Shown here: positions 63,497 to 64,000 of the stretch, one piece after another
How the letters are laid out: every line of letters begins with the position of its first letter
How positions within the stretch are numbered: position 1 is the stretch's first letter
Assembly (NCBI RefSeq): GCF_035987325.1
Contig: NZ_CP108488.1
Coordinates: 4,030,001-4,094,000, forward strand
Origin: Streptomyces sp. NBC_01244
GTDB taxonomy: Bacteria > Actinomycetota > Actinomycetes > Streptomycetales > Streptomycetaceae
Direction: 5' to 3'
DNA length: 64,000 nucleotides
Program-made: the position numbers and the translations under genes
The notes under the pieces: generated by a model
Told to the model about the DNA's origin: nothing
The model's input: only the letters and a program-made list of their open reading frames with translations
Database searches by the model: none

Positions 63497-64000
63497 ATGA
63501 GGGTAAGAGGTTTCACCTCAGCAGCCCTGGGGGTGGCTGTTGTACTGGGATCAATGATTCCAGTGGCCGCAACGGCTGATGAGGCAGAAACGGAATCTTA
63601 CGTCTGGGTGAGGTCTTCTGACCCGACTACGTTGCAGGAGCCCGGTGAGCCCTATCAGGGAACCAACACTTTGCCGGCAGGGGTTTCTGGGGCCCTTGAA
63701 CCGCCCGAGCCTGAGACTCCGACCCCGGAGTACGAAGCTGAGGCGCTCAAACGCTCAGGAGCGACGTACGGGAGCGACACGGAAACTAAATTCCACCCAT
63801 TGGTTGATGTAATTGATTTCGCGGGCTGTAATGCCAGCCCGGAAGGAAAAACCGATAACGGCTTCATCGTAAACCACTTCGAATTCTGCCGGTGGAATTA
63901 CAACACCCTCACCAAGCTGAATGGTCAGGGTAGGGTGGAAGGCCAGGTCCGCTTCAAGGAAACCGAGGTTGGTGAAGGTCACAACAATGGGCGACAGGGG
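63497..64000 (+). CDS. Secreted protein of unknown function, 3' end outside window
   Basis: The frame is open from ATG 63497 (after AAGAGGGGGATCGT) to the window end, at least 168 residues. It has a signal peptide (MRVRGFTSAALGVAVVLGSM, ending ATA), a Pro/Glu linker (PPEPETPTPEYEAEAL) and a domain with FAGCNASPEGKTDNGFIVNH and FEFCRWNYN, probably one disulfide. Codon use is much less GC-rich than in host genes, a sign of transfer. No family recognised. Confidence 0.7.
   Translation, partial: MRVRGFTSAALGVAVVLGSMIPVAATADEAETESYVWVRSSDPTTLQEPGEPYQGTNTLPAGVSGALEPPEPETPTPEYEAEALKRSGATYGSDTETKFHPLVDVIDFAGCNASPEGKTDNGFIVNHFEFCRWNYNTLTKLNGQGRVEGQVRFKETEVGEGHNNGRQG

Noticed and set aside
1..64000. 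CRISPR array
   Set aside because: No series of identical direct repeats with unique spacers of similar length is present. The repeated operators and leaders are irregularly spaced and gene-linked.

Overview
The window is from a Streptomyces chromosome. The evidence is GC-rich coding bias in the host part, chaplin and rodlin genes, and many families typical of Streptomyces. The host DNA is interrupted by two different integrated elements, each sitting inside a truncated host gene. Base composition changes visibly: the prophage part (1 to about 21.97 kb) and the right-hand element (from about 54.71 kb) are less GC-rich than the host block between them.

Region 1 (1 to about 21.97 kb) is one arm of a phiC31-like temperate phage. 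It begins with the end of the lysis genes (endolysin C-terminus, holin-like protein). A long rightward early region follows: dNMP kinase, a large protein that may be the repressor, a RecB-type nuclease, a protein resembling the phiC31 gp3 recombination directionality factor, an HNH nuclease, primase-helicase, a frameshifted cytosine methyltransferase, family A DNA polymerase, a sigma-factor-like protein, an odd tRNA-like gene, ThyX, a thioredoxin-like protein, dCMP deaminase and many small genes. Two repeated signals punctuate the region: palindromes around TACTCAC-GTGAGTA (operator candidates, some alone near promoter-like sequences and some inside terminator hairpins), and a conserved ACCGACTCCCTT leader that usually folds onto the ribosome-binding site. 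At its right end are Streptomyces-type cargo genes (Scr1-like XRE regulator, DUF397 protein, small ORFs). The phage ends inside an ltrA-like gene that has lost its 5' end.

Region 2 (about 22.0 to 54.7 kb) is host DNA: cytochrome P450, small secreted proteins, a lone TnpB transposon, a SpoIIE-type phosphatase, an FAD oxidoreductase and an ATP-grasp enzyme. Next comes a compact leftward polysaccharide operon from 46.9 to 35.2 kb, holding a DUF3344-like secreted protein, glycosyltransferase, polyprenyl glycosylphosphotransferase, Wzy-like polymerase, MurJ-like flippase, deacetylase, glycosyltransferase, Wzz-like protein and GNAT-type transferase. It faces a secreted GH26 protein at its far end. 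Divergent from the operon start is an aerial-surface cluster: three short chaplins, one long chaplin with a sortase signal, two rodlins and two small secreted proteins, followed by a VKOR-family disulfide oxidase. The arrangement suggests coordinated construction of the hyphal surface from amyloid proteins and an exopolysaccharide; this is inference.

Region 3 (about 54.71 kb to the end) is an actinomycete integrative and conjugative element, or an integrated plasmid, inserted into a fructose PTS gene. It has a large serine-recombinase-family integrase with Thr at the expected nucleophile position, a small ORF coupled to the replication gene, a RepSA-like initiator, an SpdB-like membrane protein, an FtsK-like TraB translocase, two small plasmid-type proteins and a GntR (KorSA-like) regulator. 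A gene-poor stretch of about 1.7 kb carries three DnaA-box-like sequences and several inverted repeats. The window ends in a lower-GC gene for an unknown secreted protein.
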